From: Candidatus Lernaella stagnicola
GTDB taxonomy: Bacteria; Lernaellota; Lernaellaia; Lernaellales; Lernaellaceae
Assembly (NCBI GenBank): GCA_030765525.1
Contig: JAVCCK010000023.1
Coordinates: 62,001 to 126,000 of the forward strand
Reading direction: 5' to 3'
DNA: 64,000 nt
The notes beneath the pieces were generated by a model, which did not search any database, was not told the DNA's origin, and saw only the letters and a list, made by a program, of their open reading frames with translations. Positions 9,405 to 18,227 of the stretch are shown here, piece by piece (position 1 is the first letter of the stretch; every line of letters starts with the position of its first letter). Both the position numbers and the translations under genes were made by a program.

Positions 9405-11242
9405 GGGCGTTCCCCTTCTCCCGGCGGCACGTAGTTCGCAAGACCCAAGCGATCCGCCGTTTCCCGTGTGACGCGTCCCTGTTCATCCCAACCGCGGGCG
9501 CGGTAGAGATCGGCGAGCATCGTGCGCAAGTCGGGCAGCACGTTTGCCGAGCCGCCGGTACCTCGCGGTTCTTCCAGAATGCGCGGCGGCAAGGTGTCGG
9601 ATGCGCCGTCGATCCCGAATCGTTGATTGTACAATCGTTTGAGAGCGTAGATGCGGTCACCGATTTCCAGCAGCCGGTCGGCGTCGCCGTCCCAACCGCA
9701 AACCAGTTCCGTGAAACGCGCCATTTCGCGCGCGCTCACCCCACCGGCCAACATGAATTTGCACAAACCCAGGGCGTCAAAAATGGCGCTGAGATTCTGC
9801 ATCTTCGCCGTCATCGCTCCCTTTTGCGCCGGCGTGTGAGGATCGACGCCGGTTGGGAAGCCTTCGATTTTCATCCCCTCTTCCACGTAATAGGCCGGCG
9901 CTTCGTTATGCGACGCCCCGCGGTTGCCCGTGGCATACGTCGCCCCGGCGCTGACCAGCGCGCGCGGATCGTGCATCGGCAGTTCCAAGCCCTTGGCATG
10001 AATCGCGAAGCGCTCGCTCCCACCGCCGAAGACCGACGCAGCGTGCCGCACCCCATGCGCCAACACATCGCCGATGCCGCGCCGCCCGGCGATCATTTCG
10101 ATCAACTCGCAAATAGCCTCGGTATCGCCCCACACCGGTTTCGCGCCCGTCAGGCCGACCCGCTCTTGGCTGAGGATGCCGCGCTCGACGCACTCGAACA
10201 CGAAGCCGAGCACCACGCCGGTCGACATCGTGTCGATTCCCATATCGTTGCACAGTCGATTCGCCACGGCGATGCCCTCGCGGCTGCTGTGCAGCAGATT
10301 CGAGCCCAGCGCCGCCACCGTTTCGTACTCGGGTTGCGTCGTCTCCAAACCGGCGTGCGGACCGGTCGTGATTTTGATTTTCTTCGCGCAGCCGATCGGA
10401 CACATGAAACACGCATGATGCCGCAAATGCAGATGCTCGGCGTACGCCTGCCCGGAAATTTCGACCGCCGGTTCCCAATTACCCAACGCGAAATTCTTGA
10501 TCGGCAGATCACCCGACACCTCGCGACGCGCGACCGCGCCCGATGTGCCGAATTTGCTTAGGCCCGCCGCCCGCTCACGCAATTGCGCGTTGAACGGCCG
10601 CGCGTATTCACGCAATCCGGTGTCGTCGTGTGGTTGCGGCGCCGCGCCTCCCGCGACGACCACGGCTTTAATTTTTTTCTCGCCGAATTTCGTGCCGACG
10701 CCGGTGCGCCCGGCAGCGCGGGCGTTCTCGCCTTCAAAAATCATGGAGGCGAAGCCCACGCCGTTCTCGCCGGCGGGTCCGATCAACCCGATTTGCGCAC
10801 CGTCCGGCAATTCCCCTCGCAAGCCTTCGTAGGCCTCGAAAGTACCCATTCCCCACCACGGCGAAGCGTCGCGAATCTCGACCGTTCCGTCGCTGACGAA
10901 AAGGTAGACGGGCGCTTCGCTGCGGCCGCGAATGACCAGCCCGTCGATGCCGGTTTTTTTGAGTTGCGCGCCCCATTTACCGCCGACGCTGCTCTCGCCG
11001 AAGATGCCGGTCAGCGGCGACCGGAAGACGATCGACGTTTTGCAGGCCGTGGGCACCCGGTAGCCGGTGAGCAGCCCGTTGGCGATAACGATGGCCTCGT
11101 CGTCGCCCTCGTCGAGGAAGACTTTCGCCGCCAAGCCGCCGCCGCCGAGAAACCGCCGTAAATCCTCTTCGGCGATTTGCCGCACTTCGACGCTTCGCCG
11201 CCGCACATCGATCCATGCGAACGTTCCGTAAAACGCCTTCAT
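9401..11242 (-). CDS. Tungsten-containing aldehyde:ferredoxin oxidoreductase family protein
   Basis: The 613-residue product has the full length and order of the AOR family. The N-terminal domain carries GGGGLAAKV and SSVGGKWGAQLKKTGIDG. The pterin-binding stretch reads EGENARAAGRTGVGTKFGEK. The [4Fe-4S] motif is CFMCPIGC, with the distal cysteine in LGLCKFM near residue 500. Such enzymes oxidise aldehydes to acids (or the reverse) with ferredoxin, using tungstopterin. AAGGAG lies seven bases before the ATG. In this operon the natural aldehyde source is the ThDP enzyme upstream. The exact substrate is not readable. Confidence 0.9.
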   Translation of the reverse strand: MKAFYGTFAWIDVRRRSVEVRQIAEEDLRRFLGGGGLAAKVFLDEGDDEAIVIANGLLTGYRVPTACKTSIVFRSPLTGIFGESSVGGKWGAQLKKTGIDGLVIRGRSEAPVYLFVSDGTVEIRDASPWWGMGTFEAYEGLRGELPDGAQIGLIGPAGENGVGFASMIFEGENARAAGRTGVGTKFGEKKIKAVVVAGGAAPQPHDDTGLREYARPFNAQLRERAAGLSKFGTSGAVARREVSGDLPIKNFALGNWEPAVEISGQAYAEHLHLRHHACFMCPIGCAKKIKITTGPHAGLETTQPEYETVAALGSNLLHSSREGIAVANRLCNDMGIDTMSTGVVLGFVFECVERGILSQERVGLTGAKPVWGDTEAICELIEMIAGRRGIGDVLAHGVRHAASVFGGGSERFAIHAKGLELPMHDPRALVSAGATYATGNRGASHNEAPAYYVEEGMKIEGFPTGVDPHTPAQKGAMTAKMQNLSAIFDALGLCKFMLAGGVSAREMARFTELVCGWDGDADRLLEIGDRIYALKRLYNQRFGIDGASDTLPPRILEEPRGTGGSANVLPDLRTMLADLYRARGWDEQGRVTRETADRLGLANYVPPGEGERP

Positions 11243-11269
11243 CAGACAGCTCCTTGCGGCCGGCCGCCG

Positions 11270-12952
11270 CTAGTACACGTTGGCCAATGCGATGCTTCCC
11301 GGACTGATTGTGTCGGGGTCGGTCATCACGTTGATGCAAGTCGGAACTCCCGAGGCGAACGCTTCTTCCAGCGCGGGGCGGATGTCCTCGGGTTTATCGA
11401 CCCGCAGGCCCTTACCACCTAGCGCCTCGACCAGTTTGTGGTACGGCACCTCGCCGATGTACGTGCCGGCTTCGATCGCGTGCCCCAGGCGTAACTGCTG
11501 GCTATGGCGGATCATGCCCCACCCCAGGTCGTTGCTGATCACGGTGACGACCGGCAGTTTCTTGCGGACGGCCGTCTCGAATTCCATGAAGTTGAAACCG
11601 GTGGAGCCGTCGCCGATCATGAGGCACACGCGGCTATCGGGATTCAGCACTTGGGCGGCGTTCGCGTAAGGCAGCCCGACGCCCAGGCAACCAAAAAGCC
11701 CGGAGTCCAGGTAACGCCCGGGCCCGCGCACGGTGCGCGTCATACCCATCCAGATCTGCGTGTCGCCGCCGTCGGCCACGACGATGTCGTCATCGCGATC
11801 CAGAAAGTTGTCGATCTCTTTGGCCAGACGCATGGCGTGAATCGGCACGCCTTCATTTTCCCACATGAACTTGACTTGGTTTTTCGACTGGTCGGCGTTG
11901 ACCTGCAAGGCCGCCGTCCACTCCGCGAACTGCGGGGGCAGCGACTCGGCCAGACCCTGCGCGTCGGCAAGTTCCACGCACTCGGTCAGCAGGCCGCGAA
12001 TGTCGCTGACGATCGGCAAATCGATGCTGTGGTTGCGGCCGATCTCCTCCGGCGCGATATCCACCTGCGCGAGTTTCGCACGGGAATCGAACAAGTCGCC
12101 GAAGATGTAATACAGACTGATGCGGTTGCCCAGCAGGATGATCAGGTCGGCATCCGACTGGGCCATCAGCACCGCGCCCGGGCGCGTGCCCACCGCCGAC
12201 TCGAAGCACAGCGGGTGCCCGTCCGGGATAAGGCCGCGGCCCATCCCCGAGGTGAAAATCGGCACGCCCGTCCTCTCGGCGAACGCGACCAATTCACCCT
12301 CAACGCCGGCGTACCACGCGCCGCTGCCCGCCACAGCCATCGGCCGCTTGGCGGCGCGAATCATCTCGATCAACTTCGCCGCGCCGGCGCGATCGACCGG
12401 GTGCGAATCGATCGTGGTTTTCATCCGCTTGACGGCGCTTTCATCCGACTGGGTAGCCAGCACGTCGACCGGCAACTCCAGGTAGACCGGTCCCGGCCGC
12501 CCGCTGATCGCCGTACGAAACGCCATGTCGATATATTCCGGAATGCGCGAAGGCGTGTGGCACACGAAGGCCCGCTTGACCATCGGCGCGATGATCGGCG
12601 CTTGCGGCGCGTCCTGCAGATCGAGCTTTTCGCATTTGCATACGCCGGCGCAGCCCGAAATCAGCACGAGCGGCGAGTTGGCCATGTTGGCGTTGGCAAT
12701 CGCCGAAAGCGTGTTGGTGAAGCCCGGTCCGGCCGTCACCATCGCCACGCCCGGTTTGCGGGTCATGCGTCCGTAAGCCTCGGCCATGAAGACGGCCGCT
12801 TGCTCGTGTCGCGTGTCGAACAGCGTGATATCCGAATGTTCGAGATGCGAATAGATCGGCGTGATGTGTCCGCCGCTCAACGTAAAAATAATATCCACGC
12901 CGCGATCGATCAGCGCCTCGGCCGCGAGTTTTGCACTGGGAACCATAGCCAT
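11270..12952 (-). CDS. ThDP-dependent enzyme (acetolactate synthase / 2-hydroxyacyl-CoA lyase-like)
   Basis: The 560-residue product has the three-domain plan of the acetolactate synthase superfamily. The pyrimidine-binding domain holds the catalytic Glu in RHEQAAVFMAEAYGR (about residue 49). The middle domain is FAD/nucleotide-type. The ThDP/Mg site is GDGSTGFNF...ISND near residues 450-478. No regulatory small subunit lies nearby, so a role in branched-chain amino acid synthesis is unlikely. AAGGAGG precedes the ATG. With an AOR and an SDR beside it, decarboxylation or cleavage of a 2-oxo or 2-hydroxyacyl compound to an aldehyde is the likeliest role. Confidence 0.85.
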   Translation of the reverse strand: MAMVPSAKLAAEALIDRGVDIIFTLSGGHITPIYSHLEHSDITLFDTRHEQAAVFMAEAYGRMTRKPGVAMVTAGPGFTNTLSAIANANMANSPLVLISGCAGVCKCEKLDLQDAPQAPIIAPMVKRAFVCHTPSRIPEYIDMAFRTAISGRPGPVYLELPVDVLATQSDESAVKRMKTTIDSHPVDRAGAAKLIEMIRAAKRPMAVAGSGAWYAGVEGELVAFAERTGVPIFTSGMGRGLIPDGHPLCFESAVGTRPGAVLMAQSDADLIILLGNRISLYYIFGDLFDSRAKLAQVDIAPEEIGRNHSIDLPIVSDIRGLLTECVELADAQGLAESLPPQFAEWTAALQVNADQSKNQVKFMWENEGVPIHAMRLAKEIDNFLDRDDDIVVADGGDTQIWMGMTRTVRGPGRYLDSGLFGCLGVGLPYANAAQVLNPDSRVCLMIGDGSTGFNFMEFETAVRKKLPVVTVISNDLGWGMIRHSQQLRLGHAIEAGTYIGEVPYHKLVEALGGKGLRVDKPEDIRPALEEAFASGVPTCINVMTDPDTISPGSIALANVY

Positions 12953-12965
12953 TAGAATCCTCCTT

Positions 12966-13802
12966 CTAGAGTTCCATCAACTGCCCGCCGGTGATGTTAA
13001 TCGCCTGGCCGGTCAAATATGAAGACGCCTCGGACGCCAAAAACGCCACCACTGACGCCGCGTCCTCGGGCTTGCCGATCCGTTGCAGCGGGATCGTTTT
13101 TTCCATTTCCTTTTTGCGGTCCTCGATCGTACCGCCTAACGCGTCGGCTTCCAAACCAAAACGCCAGCGCTCGAGGTCGGTGTCGATCTGACCCGGGCAA
13201 ACGGCGTTCACGCGAATGCCCATGCCGCCCAATTCCCTGGCCATCACCTTGGTCAGCATGATCACGCCCGCCTTGGCCACCGCGTACGCGCCGTTGAAAA
13301 CCGGCGGCACTTTCCCGGCCCGCGAAGCCGTGTTCACGATGCTGGCCGGCCGCCCGAACATCATCGGCAACAGAGCGCGCGTCATGCGAAAGACGCCGTG
13401 CAAATTGACGTCGATCGTTTTCATCCACGCGTCTTCGTCGTACGTGTGCACCATGTTCGGCACGCCAAACGACGCCCCGGCGTTGTTGCACAGAATATCG
13501 ACCTGGCCGAACTTCTCCCGCACGGCCTCGACCATCGCGGCGATCGACGCGGCGTCCGACACGTTCAAATCCACCGCCAGCGTTTCCACGCCGTGCTGCT
13601 CGGCGAGTTCGGCGGCCAATTCGTCCATCTCCTCCCGACGACCCACCGCCACACCGGTGTCGTCAAAAGGCAGTGCGCCCAGGTCGGCAAGAACGACGTT
13701 CGCGCCCGATTGCGCCAGCTTCGCGGCAATGGCGAACCCAATTCCCGTGCGCTTGCCGGCGCCGGTGACGACTGCGATCTTTCCCTTCAAGTCGGGATAC
13801 AT
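12966..13802 (-). CDS. SDR-family NAD(P)-dependent oxidoreductase
   Basis: The 278-residue product is a classical short-chain dehydrogenase. It has the Rossmann motif TGAGKRTGIG near residue 12, the NNAG motif, and a catalytic Ser with YAVAK (Tyr and Lys). The frame is open to 13847, but ATG 13802 is chosen because GGAAGGAGG ends seven bases before it. It is the first gene of the operon running to 5939 and is 13 bases from the ThDP gene. It probably oxidises a hydroxyl or reduces a carbonyl on the operon's substrate. Confidence 0.9.
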   Translation of the reverse strand: MYPDLKGKIAVVTGAGKRTGIGFAIAAKLAQSGANVVLADLGALPFDDTGVAVGRREEMDELAAELAEQHGVETLAVDLNVSDAASIAAMVEAVREKFGQVDILCNNAGASFGVPNMVHTYDEDAWMKTIDVNLHGVFRMTRALLPMMFGRPASIVNTASRAGKVPPVFNGAYAVAKAGVIMLTKVMARELGGMGIRVNAVCPGQIDTDLERWRFGLEADALGGTIEDRKKEMEKTIPLQRIGKPEDAASVVAFLASEASSYLTGQAINITGGQLMEL

Positions 13803-13861
13803 CAACGCCTCCTTCCAACCCGCTCCATCCGGCGGGCTCGTCCCCATTAACTGTTGTTTAC

Positions 13862-13892
13862 TGAATGGCGTTCATAAACTGAACGCGGTTCA
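13862..13892. promoter_or_regulatory. Paired palindrome, candidate TetR operator
   Basis: Two 13-base sites with the pattern TGAAY-N3-GTTCA lie at 13862-13874 (TGAATGGCGTTCA) and 13880-13892 (TGAACGCGGTTCA), centre to centre 18 bases. The second has perfect 5-base arms; the first has one mismatch. They sit about 60-90 bases upstream of the first operon gene. Size, symmetry and spacing suit two TetR dimers, and a TetR gene closes the same operon. Direct binding is inference. Confidence 0.6.
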
Positions 13893-13945
13893 ATTCTTGA
13901 GCAAAATGTCGCCCGACGCAAGGGGGAACGGAGCCGAAAACGGAA

Positions 13946-16900
13946 TTATTCCGGCGGCGCGTGAAACGCCGGCGCGGGGGGCGGCACACCGACTGACGGA
14001 GGGTGCTGCAGCGGGCCGGTGTGGGGCATGGTGGTCGCCATACCGGGAGCCGGACGCGAATTGAACAGCCGGTCGCCGCGCAGAATGATCCGCACCACAT
14101 CGTAGGTCTTTTGCCCGCCCCTGGTGGCTTCCAGGAAAAACACCATCACGATCGTATCGGCGTAAAGCTTGCGGCCGGTGGCGAAATCGACGGTGTCGAT
14201 AAACGGGTACTGAATCGCCAGTTGCGTCGGGTTAAGCCGAAAACGAAAATCCGCACCCGACACTTCCCGCACGCCTTCATCCAGCACCGTGCCGGGCATC
14301 ATGATCGAATAGGTGATTTTCGCGTCGGTCAACTCGGCGGGCCAACTCAGGGGCACGACGACGTCCTCCCCCGCCTTCACCCGCGAGAACACCGGTAGTT
14401 CGATGTTCAGCAACTTCGGCTCGTCTTCCGGAACGGCAAAATGGAAATACTCGCCGTCGCCGCTCCCGGCCACGTCACCGGACGTATGCTCCCCTTGGAT
14501 TTTCACGCCCACGCGATACACACCCGGCTGATCGACCGCCACGCGGTCCGGCGCCACAAAACCGCCCAGGCGATTGGACCGCCCACCGGTCGCGACTTGG
14601 CTCCCATCCGGCCTGGTCACGGTGAACGCGACGTCGGCCGCCACCGGAGGCATCACCGTGCCGCCCAGCACCATTTGTTCGCCGACCAAAAACGACTCCG
14701 ACGTGTCCAACCCGATGAAGTAGTACTGGTCGCGGCCGTTCACCGACATCAGCGGTCGCTCGCCGGGCGCTGTGACGGCGTTGGCGTAGCTGCCCGGCGG
14801 CGAGGCAATAATCGTCGAGGCGTAGGCGTCGTAGTGATTTTCGCCGGTGATCTTGTCCTTGAACACCAGCCCGGCCATGACGCGATACAAATCGCCGGGC
14901 AGGTCGCCGTTGGGACTCGTGTTGATCTGGCCGCCGTAACTGTTGGGCGCGATGATCCAGCACGGCCCCATCAGCGAACCGGTGAAGGCCATGGTCATCA
15001 CCGAGAATCCGGGGCGGATCACCGAGATGTAGGCATACGCTTCCAACGTGTTTTTGTCGGGGAATTGCATCGGCGACCAGCCGCGTTCGCTCGCCGACAA
15101 AATCGGCAGGTGGTCCGGCTGCTCGGCGGTGATGCGGTGGTAGCCGAAATTGTCGTCGGATATCTTGAACAGGTCCGGCAGCAGTTCCGGTTGGTGCAGG
15201 AGGGACACGGCCGGAAAATTCAGCGGCTGCCCCGACGGGTTGTACGCCTCGACAATGCGCCGCGCGAGTTGCTTGGTCTTAGCTTCCATCGACAGCACGA
15301 TGCCGATCACCGTTTCGTAAGGATACGTCGTCGCGGCAAAAAGCGTGTCGCCGCTGTGGTAGGGCAGCGTGTAGTCGTACTGCGTAAGGAATTTCAAAAA
15401 CAGGAACGACGAACCGCCCTCGGTGCGTGAATCGTAGCGCTCTTTGCCACCGTAGTGCGGCGGCCCGAGACGCGGCGGCTGCAGATAGGTTCGTCCGCCG
15501 TGCAACACGATTTCGGGATCGTGCTCGGCCACCACACCCGCCGACGCCTGCGCTCCCTGCCACAACACGCCCTGCTCGTCGCGATACTGCGCGGTCACCA
15601 GCGAGCGATATTCGCCCGGCTCACTCATCACCAACGGCGCTTGTCCTTGCGGCACGAAATGCCCAAACCGATTCGCCTTGCCGCGAAAAGAACGCACGAC
15701 GCGCCGCCGCATGTCCGATTGCGGCACGTATTCCACATCCACGGTGACCTCGGCCGGCACCGGCGGATTGATGTGCGCGACGGCCGGAAAGCGCGCGCCC
15801 TCCAGGAAGTTCGTGCCCGGCTTCACGGGCGTCGAAAACGACAACGGCAGCGCCACCGTGAAATCATAGGTGCCGCCGGCCTCGTACCCCCGGCCGAGTT
15901 GATCGAACATGCGCCCGGTCAACTCCAGCCGGTAGTCGCCGGTCTCACGCAGGTCCAACGTAAAGCCACTGTTTTCCAGCAACGGGCCGTCGGACCCTTC
16001 GCCCACGAACAAACGACGCCCCAGATCCAGCGTCGTGCCGTCCGGCCCGGTCAGCTTCGCGTCGGCATACGGCCCTTCGTCCGCCTTTGCGCCGACCCGT
16101 CCGAAGTCCATGAAATTTTTCACGCGGCTGGGCACGGTCGAACGACCGATAAACAAATCGGCCAACGCCGTTTCCGGATACAACTTGGGTATGCCCGGAT
16201 TCACCCGGTATTGCCGCGGCAGCAGCGTAAGCGGCGTGGGCAGCCGCACCCGCGAGATAAGCCCCAACGATTCCTTATCCTCGTTGGCGAGAATCCCCGA
16301 CTGGCCGTATTCCTCCACATCCTGAAACACGGTCCACGCCACGCGCGGCGGCGCGGGCTCGCCGATCTGCACCGCCGGCAGCACTTGCGGCGCCTGCATG
16401 AACTCCCGCATGTCCGGCGGCATGCGCCCCCGCAACGCCTCGTGCGCCCGCTGCGTACCCCCGGTGCGAATGTTCTCCACCAACCATTGCTCGAGTCGCA
16501 CCGGCAAGTGCGCGAGGTCGATCGGTGTGTTGGAGCCGGCGAACTTGACGAAGACGTTCACGTGCGGCCGGTAAAATCCCGGCGGGATGTCCGGCGGCAG
16601 CACGGCGCTCAACCGTCCTTTAAAACGACCGCGCCCGCCACGCGTCCAGGAATCGCCGCGAAACTCAGTCGCCGCCTCGAACGGACTGCCGCGCTGATTG
16701 CCAAGCGCCCGCACCGGCAGCGTCCCCTCGTAATAGGCGATCGGCACGCCCGCACTGGTGAAACGCGAAGACAGCGCCGTGGCGGTCAGCCCCGTCGTAA
16801 TGCCGTCTTCGTCGTAGACCTGCTCGCCGACCAACACGACGGCCACCCCTTTGACGACGTCGGGATACTCGCGTAAGCGACGGAAATCAATTTCGATATC

Positions 16901-17086
16901 AAAATCCGCGTGCCATTCTTCTCCCGGCTTGGCCTCGAAAGAATCCGCGCGCACAGTGCCACGCCAGGGGTAGAAGGCGTCCTCGATGCCCACCTCGAAG
17001 CCGGCGCCGGTTTCGACTTCGCCCGCGCAAGCCGCGAGCATCGCCAGGCAGAGCGCGACAACCACGATGGACGCCCGCCTCACCAT
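13946..17086 (-). CDS. Giant lipoprotein of the cytochrome cassette (copy A)
   Basis: The 1046-residue product starts with a signal peptide ending in lipobox LAAC (Cys20, Ala at +2, so outer-membrane type by the E. coli rule). The rest has no TM helix and looks beta-rich. No known domain was recognised. Motifs shared with copies at 23180, 30960 and 36875 are FYRPHV (about 171), STPVKPGTNFL (about 418), NGDLPGDLYRVMAG (about 725), NGRDQYYFIGLDTS (about 783), MMPG...DEG (about 930) and a C-terminal YDVVRIILRG. There is no CxxCH. It starts inside the end of the cytochrome gene upstream, so the two products are made together. Confidence 0.85.
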   Translation of the reverse strand: MVRRASIVVVALCLAMLAACAGEVETGAGFEVGIEDAFYPWRGTVRADSFEAKPGEEWHADFDIEIDFRRLREYPDVVKGVAVVLVGEQVYDEDGITTGLTATALSSRFTSAGVPIAYYEGTLPVRALGNQRGSPFEAATEFRGDSWTRGGRGRFKGRLSAVLPPDIPPGFYRPHVNVFVKFAGSNTPIDLAHLPVRLEQWLVENIRTGGTQRAHEALRGRMPPDMREFMQAPQVLPAVQIGEPAPPRVAWTVFQDVEEYGQSGILANEDKESLGLISRVRLPTPLTLLPRQYRVNPGIPKLYPETALADLFIGRSTVPSRVKNFMDFGRVGAKADEGPYADAKLTGPDGTTLDLGRRLFVGEGSDGPLLENSGFTLDLRETGDYRLELTGRMFDQLGRGYEAGGTYDFTVALPLSFSTPVKPGTNFLEGARFPAVAHINPPVPAEVTVDVEYVPQSDMRRRVVRSFRGKANRFGHFVPQGQAPLVMSEPGEYRSLVTAQYRDEQGVLWQGAQASAGVVAEHDPEIVLHGGRTYLQPPRLGPPHYGGKERYDSRTEGGSSFLFLKFLTQYDYTLPYHSGDTLFAATTYPYETVIGIVLSMEAKTKQLARRIVEAYNPSGQPLNFPAVSLLHQPELLPDLFKISDDNFGYHRITAEQPDHLPILSASERGWSPMQFPDKNTLEAYAYISVIRPGFSVMTMAFTGSLMGPCWIIAPNSYGGQINTSPNGDLPGDLYRVMAGLVFKDKITGENHYDAYASTIIASPPGSYANAVTAPGERPLMSVNGRDQYYFIGLDTSESFLVGEQMVLGGTVMPPVAADVAFTVTRPDGSQVATGGRSNRLGGFVAPDRVAVDQPGVYRVGVKIQGEHTSGDVAGSGDGEYFHFAVPEDEPKLLNIELPVFSRVKAGEDVVVPLSWPAELTDAKITYSIMMPGTVLDEGVREVSGADFRFRLNPTQLAIQYPFIDTVDFATGRKLYADTIVMVFFLEATRGGQKTYDVVRIILRGDRLFNSRPAPGMATTMPHTGPLQHPPSVGVPPPAPAFHAPPE

Positions 17087-17095
17087 GTCGCCTCC
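17080..17095 (-). promoter_or_regulatory. RBS and overlapping start of giant lipoprotein A inside the cytochrome gene
   Basis: GGAGG at 17091-17095 lies inside the codons for the conserved Val-Glu near the cytochrome C-terminus and five bases before the lipoprotein ATG (17084-17086). That ATG overlaps the cytochrome's final Trp codon and stop in ATGGTGA. Confidence 0.8.
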
Positions 17096-18138
17096 ACCAG
17101 CCGGTCGTGCGGGAACAGCGAGCGGAATTCGGCCGCATCGTCCGGCAACGCGGGCACGAAATCCGCCAGCCGCGCCGCTTCATCCGCGGCGATCATCCCC
17201 GGAACCTTCGCCGCCATGCGCTCGACCACCACCGCGACGCCCGGCGACAGCGCCTCGGGTACCCGCACGCGGTCGAGTTGATGGCATCGGCCGCAACGCC
17301 TTTCAAACAGGATTTTGTCCGCGCGACCCGCATCGCCGGTGGCCGCCGCCAAGTGCTCGGCGGCATAGCGACGCAGTTGCCGCGCCCATTCTTCCCGGTA
17401 GGCAAACGCGGAAAGGTGTTGCATGCGGTTGACGATCAACTCCCATTCGGCCGCCGTGCGTTCGCGTCGCTCCAGAACATCCGAGCCATGACAACGGCGA
17501 CATTTGGCACGAAACAGCGAGGCGTCGTCATACGTATTTTTTCGCGCCAGATAGGCGATGATCGTTTCCGCTTGCTCGCCATCGATCGGCGCGCCGTTGC
17601 TTTCGCGCATGCGCTCGACGGTCAGTCGCCACTGCGCCGATTCTTTCATGTAATGAAACGGGCGGTCGGCCGGGTGGCACAAAGAGCATTTCTGCCGCTG
17701 CAGAAAATGGCCGGTAGGTGGAAACGTGCGAATTTGATAATGCGCCGTAAACGCGAACGGGACCAAAAAGTACGCCGCGCTGGGCACCAACACCGCCGCG
17801 GCCAGCAGCGTGCGAAATACCCGCCCAACCGTCCACGGCTTTTTCCCGCGCCGGATGCCCGCGATCGCATACCCCGCGCGACGAAGCAGGAAAAACGTCG
17901 CCAGAAACAGAAACGGCAGCGGTTTCCACAGGTCGTTGTCGATGATCTCACTCGAAACGCGCTCGTAAGGCTTGTACCAAATGAACCAGGGGAAGATTTC
18001 CCGAAGAACGATCAGGGCCATGTGATAGACGAAGGGGATCCACAGGAACCACGTCGCCGCCGCGGCCAGCAGCCCGGCGGTTAGGTTGGCGATAAGGACG
18101 CCGTGGATTTTGTTTTGCCTCGTGCCCGGCTCAATCAT
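17080..18138 (-). CDS. Membrane-anchored triheme cytochrome c (cassette copy A)
   Basis: The 352-residue product has three TM helices (about residues 14-45, 73-94, 108-130) and then a periplasmic domain with three CxxCH heme c sites: CSLCH (151), CRRCH (213) and CGRCH (282). The first heme site is followed by W..TVERMRESNGAPI, a pattern also seen after the heme motif of quinohemoprotein amine dehydrogenase alpha subunits. The conserved loop FPWFIWY follows TM1. The C-terminus FPHDRLVEATW is shared by all four copies. It probably carries electrons at the periplasmic face of the inner membrane; the partner is inferred to be the lipoprotein encoded next. Confidence 0.88.
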   Translation of the reverse strand: MIEPGTRQNKIHGVLIANLTAGLLAAAATWFLWIPFVYHMALIVLREIFPWFIWYKPYERVSSEIIDNDLWKPLPFLFLATFFLLRRAGYAIAGIRRGKKPWTVGRVFRTLLAAAVLVPSAAYFLVPFAFTAHYQIRTFPPTGHFLQRQKCSLCHPADRPFHYMKESAQWRLTVERMRESNGAPIDGEQAETIIAYLARKNTYDDASLFRAKCRRCHGSDVLERRERTAAEWELIVNRMQHLSAFAYREEWARQLRRYAAEHLAAATGDAGRADKILFERRCGRCHQLDRVRVPEALSPGVAVVVERMAAKVPGMIAADEAARLADFVPALPDDAAEFRSLFPHDRLVEATW

Positions 18139-18227
18139 TGGGCGAGTTTAACAAATGCCCGGCCACACCGCCACCAAAACGCCACTTATGATATGATCGC
18201 CGGCGAATCCAAAAGCGAGACGTTTTG

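Noticed and set aside
11270-12952. Annotation as biosynthetic acetolactate synthase (ilvB)
   Set aside because: There is no small subunit or branched-chain gene nearby, and the operon is catabolic in character; only the superfamily is supported.
8178-12955. Long plus-strand open frames opposite the SDR-AOR-MFS operon
   Set aside because: They lie entirely antisense to genes with clear families, are rich in His/Arg/Gln as expected for GC-rich shadow frames, and show no domains.
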